Assembly: GCF_001418335.1 (NCBI RefSeq)
Contig: NZ_LIPP01000035.1
Span: 1 to 35,953 of the forward strand
Reading direction: 5' to 3'
Length of the DNA stretch: 35,953 bases
DNA from: Streptomyces aurantiacus
GTDB taxonomy: Bacteria > Actinomycetota > Actinomycetes > Streptomycetales > Streptomycetaceae
The position numbers were made by a program, and so were the translations under genes. The notes below the pieces were generated by a model that searched no databases, had not been told where the DNA came from, and saw only the letters and a program-made list of their open reading frames with translations. Numbering within the stretch: the stretch's first letter is position 1; every line of letters starts with the position of its first letter. Of the stretch, positions 34,022 to 35,953 are shown piece by piece.

Positions 34022-35463
34022 TCTTCCGGCACCGCCGGAGCCGCGGTATCCACTCGCTGCGCGGCCAGCTGACCCTGGCCAACGTGGCGCTGCTGGCGCT
34101 CGGCATCGTCATGGCGACGGCGGTGAGCCTGATGGGCATGCGGTACTACCTGCTCGACCAGGTCGACTCCGAGCTGCTCAGGATGCGGGACTCGCTGAAG
34201 AACACGCAGCTGACGGCGCGGCAGATGGACTCGCTGAGCACGCTGGCCTTCATCCGCGACGGAAACGTGCCGGAGGCGGACGGCCCGCCGGACGCGGACT
34301 CGCTCTACGCGGTGGTCGACTCCGAGGGAAGGCCCCGCTCGTTCGGCAGCCTCGAACCGACCGCGCACCAGCGGGCCCTCGCCGCCGAGGTGGGCGATCC
34401 GCGCTCGGTCACCGGCGACGCGGACCCGCGTGACGTGACGGTCGACGGTTCGCCGTTCCGGGTCGTCGGTGTCTCGCTGCACGACGGCACCGTCGTCCTC
34501 GTCGCCGGCTCGACCGACGCGCTGCACAAGGGAATGGCCAAGGCCCTCAAGTTCGATCTGTTCTTCGGAGTCCTGCTGCTGACGCTGCTCGCCGTCCTGA
34601 CGATGTTCAGTCTGAGCCGGCGGCTGCGGCCCCTGGAGGACATGGTGGAGACCTCGTCGGCGATCGCCGAGGGAGACCTGGCCCGCCGCGTGCCGTCCAG
34701 CCACCACCCCACCCAGGAGGTCGAGCAGCTGCGGCTCGCCCTCAACTCGATGCTCCACCAGGTCGAGTCGGCGTACCGCACCCGCGAGCGCAGCGCGGCC
34801 CAGCTGCGCCGCTTCGTCGCGGACGCCTCGCACGAACTGCGTACGCCGCTGTCGGCGATCCGCGGCTACCTCCAGCTGTACGACAAGGGCATGCTGCGCG
34901 AGCCCACGGAACGCAAACGTGCCTGGGACCGGATGACCGGGGAGGCCGACCGCATGGCCCGCCTCGTCGACGAACTGCTCACGCTGGCCCGCCTCGACCA
35001 GCGGCCCGAGCTGCGCTTCAAGAACGTCGATCTGAGCCGCCTGGTGCGCGACGCGGCCGAGGACCTGCGGGCCCAGCAGCCCGGCCGCCCGGTGTCGGTG
35101 AGCGCCGCCGGAGCCCTCCTCGTACGCGCGGACGAGTCGGGCCTGCGCCAGGTCCTGGGCAACCTGCTGGCCAACATACGTACCCACACGCCCGCCGACA
35201 TTCCCGTCACCCTCGATCTGGCGCGGGACGACTCGGGCGTACGCCTCTGTGTCGCCGACAAGGGCCCGGGGCTGGCGGAGGAGGACGCCGCGCGCGTCTT
35301 CGACCGCTTCTTCCGGGCGGGCGGCGGCGCGGGCAGCGGCCTGGGCATGGCCATCGTCCAGGGCGTGGTGAAGGCCCACGGAGGCGACGTGACGGTACGG
35401 ACGGCGCCGGGCGAGGGCCTGGCGGTGACGGTGACCCTGCCGGCGAAGTCGTGCCCCGCGTAG
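34018..35463 (+). CDS. Sensor histidine kinase
   Basis: The protein has 481 residues. Transmembrane helix 1 is at about 20-42, an extracytoplasmic sensor region at about 43-175, and helix 2 at about 180-200. A HAMP domain follows (RRLRPLEDMVETSSAIAEGD), then the HisKA domain with phospho-acceptor His272 (VADASHELRTPLSAI). The HATPase part has an N-box reading NLLANIRTHTP (the usual NAxxH Ala replaced by Ile), G1 DKGPGL, an F-box FDRFFRAGG and G2 GSGLGMAI. It autophosphorylates and passes phosphate to the coupled response regulator. The start codon overlaps the regulator stop. The signal is unknown. Confidence 0.93.
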   Translation: MIFRHRRSRGIHSLRGQLTLANVALLALGIVMATAVSLMGMRYYLLDQVDSELLRMRDSLKNTQLTARQMDSLSTLAFIRDGNVPEADGPPDADSLYAVVDSEGRPRSFGSLEPTAHQRALAAEVGDPRSVTGDADPRDVTVDGSPFRVVGVSLHDGTVVLVAGSTDALHKGMAKALKFDLFFGVLLLTLLAVLTMFSLSRRLRPLEDMVETSSAIAEGDLARRVPSSHHPTQEVEQLRLALNSMLHQVESAYRTRERSAAQLRRFVADASHELRTPLSAIRGYLQLYDKGMLREPTERKRAWDRMTGEADRMARLVDELLTLARLDQRPELRFKNVDLSRLVRDAAEDLRAQQPGRPVSVSAAGALLVRADESGLRQVLGNLLANIRTHTPADIPVTLDLARDDSGVRLCVADKGPGLAEEDAARVFDRFFRAGGGAGSGLGMAIVQGVVKAHGGDVTVRTAPGEGLAVTVTLPAKSCPA

Positions 35464-35484
35464 GGCTCCCGACCTGGGCAGGCG

Positions 35485-35953
35485 TCAGGCCTGCTTGGAG
35501 GCCAGTTCCACGACGGTGATGTCGGACGGCGCCCCCACCCTGGTGGGCGGCCCCCAGGCACCGGCGCCCCGGGACACGTACAGCTGTGTGTCGCCGTAGC
35601 GTTCCAGACCCGCGAGGGTCGGATTGGCCAGGTCCGCGATGAAGTTGCCGGGCCAGAGCTGCCCGCCGTGGGTGTGCCCGGAGAGCTGGAGGTCGACTCC
35701 GTGGTCCACGGCGTCGTGGATCTGCACCGGCTGGTGGGCGAGCAGGACACACGTCCGGCTCCGGTCGCGGTCCCCGAGGGCCTTCGCGAAGTCGGGCCCC
35801 TGTCCCTCGTCCTCGCCTGCCACGTCGTTGACGCCGGCGAGGTCGAAGTGGGCCAGTTCGGTGCGGGCGTTCTCCAGCGGGCGCAGCCCCAGTTCCCGTA
35901 CGCGCTCGACCCATTCCTCGGCGCCGGAGAAGTACTCGTGGTTGCCGGTGACG
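35485..35953 (-). CDS. Metallophosphoesterase, C-terminal part
   Basis: The frame enters from the right edge and ends at 35485. Visible calcineurin-type motifs are GNHEY at the edge, LLAHQP and SGHTHGGQLWPG, all metal-binding blocks of the YkuE-like branch. The C-terminus includes YVSRGAGAWGPPTRVGAPSD, typical of these membrane-anchored phosphoesterases. The first metal blocks and any membrane helices lie beyond the window. It is convergent with the histidine kinase, only 21 bases apart. Confidence 0.9.
   Translation of the reverse strand, partial: VTGNHEYFSGAEEWVERVRELGLRPLENARTELAHFDLAGVNDVAGEDEGQGPDFAKALGDRDRSRTCVLLAHQPVQIHDAVDHGVDLQLSGHTHGGQLWPGNFIADLANPTLAGLERYGDTQLYVSRGAGAWGPPTRVGAPSDITVVELASKQA

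Overview
The window is high-GC DNA with strong third-position G/C bias, GTG starts, leaderless-looking promoters and Streptomyces-type gene families (DUF397, DUF5753 XRE regulators, darcynin, MmyB-like regulators). It is almost certainly a Streptomyces chromosome or a close relative. The left and right thirds are ordinary genes. The centre is an accessory region built around a secreted RHS polymorphic toxin.

Left part (1-9785). It holds a cut-off gene start; a LysR regulator divergent from an NmrA-like reductase and a darcynin gene; a secreted erythromycin-esterase-like protein; an MmyB-type XRE regulator divergent from a three-gene set (aldo/keto reductase, SnoaL-like protein, extended SDR); and the recurrent Streptomyces triad of anti-sigma-like ATPase, XRE-DUF5753 regulator and DUF397 protein.

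Centre (9786-25061). The main block runs on the minus strand from a promoter near 25050. It encodes a secreted seven-bladed FG-GAP propeller (518 aa), a secreted double-LamG protein (1240 aa, start overlapping the previous stop), a 2351-aa secreted RHS protein with a HINT domain and a short C-terminal toxin domain, and a probable immunity gene 9 bases later. Further downstream on the same strand lie a small orphan gene and a displaced toxin tip followed by its own candidate immunity gene. Two similar 3' ends of tyrosine integrases, each followed by the same 20-base sequence and a perfect hairpin, bracket these orphan parts. A DUF5753 fragment is stranded between them. The visibly lower GC of 10200-12880 fits repeated gain of toxin tips and immunity genes.

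Right part (25062-35953). It holds a decayed DNA-methylase tail; an SDR gene whose divergent TetR-type regulator is frameshifted while the 53-bp palindromic operator survives; an AT-richer unknown gene; a Uma2 nuclease-like gene; a VOC protein; a TetR-autoregulated operon (membrane protein, DCC1-like thiol oxidoreductase, TetR) with two clear TTGAAC/GTTCAA operators; an MMPL transporter with an extra C-terminal beta domain; an OmpR-type two-component pair; and a cut-off metallophosphoesterase.

A second theme is short in-frame or leader tandem repeats with units of 6, 9, 12 or 18 bp. They lie in a LysR tail, an esterase loop, two gene leaders, the RHS protein (twice) and a TetR tail, which suggests active slippage in this strain.
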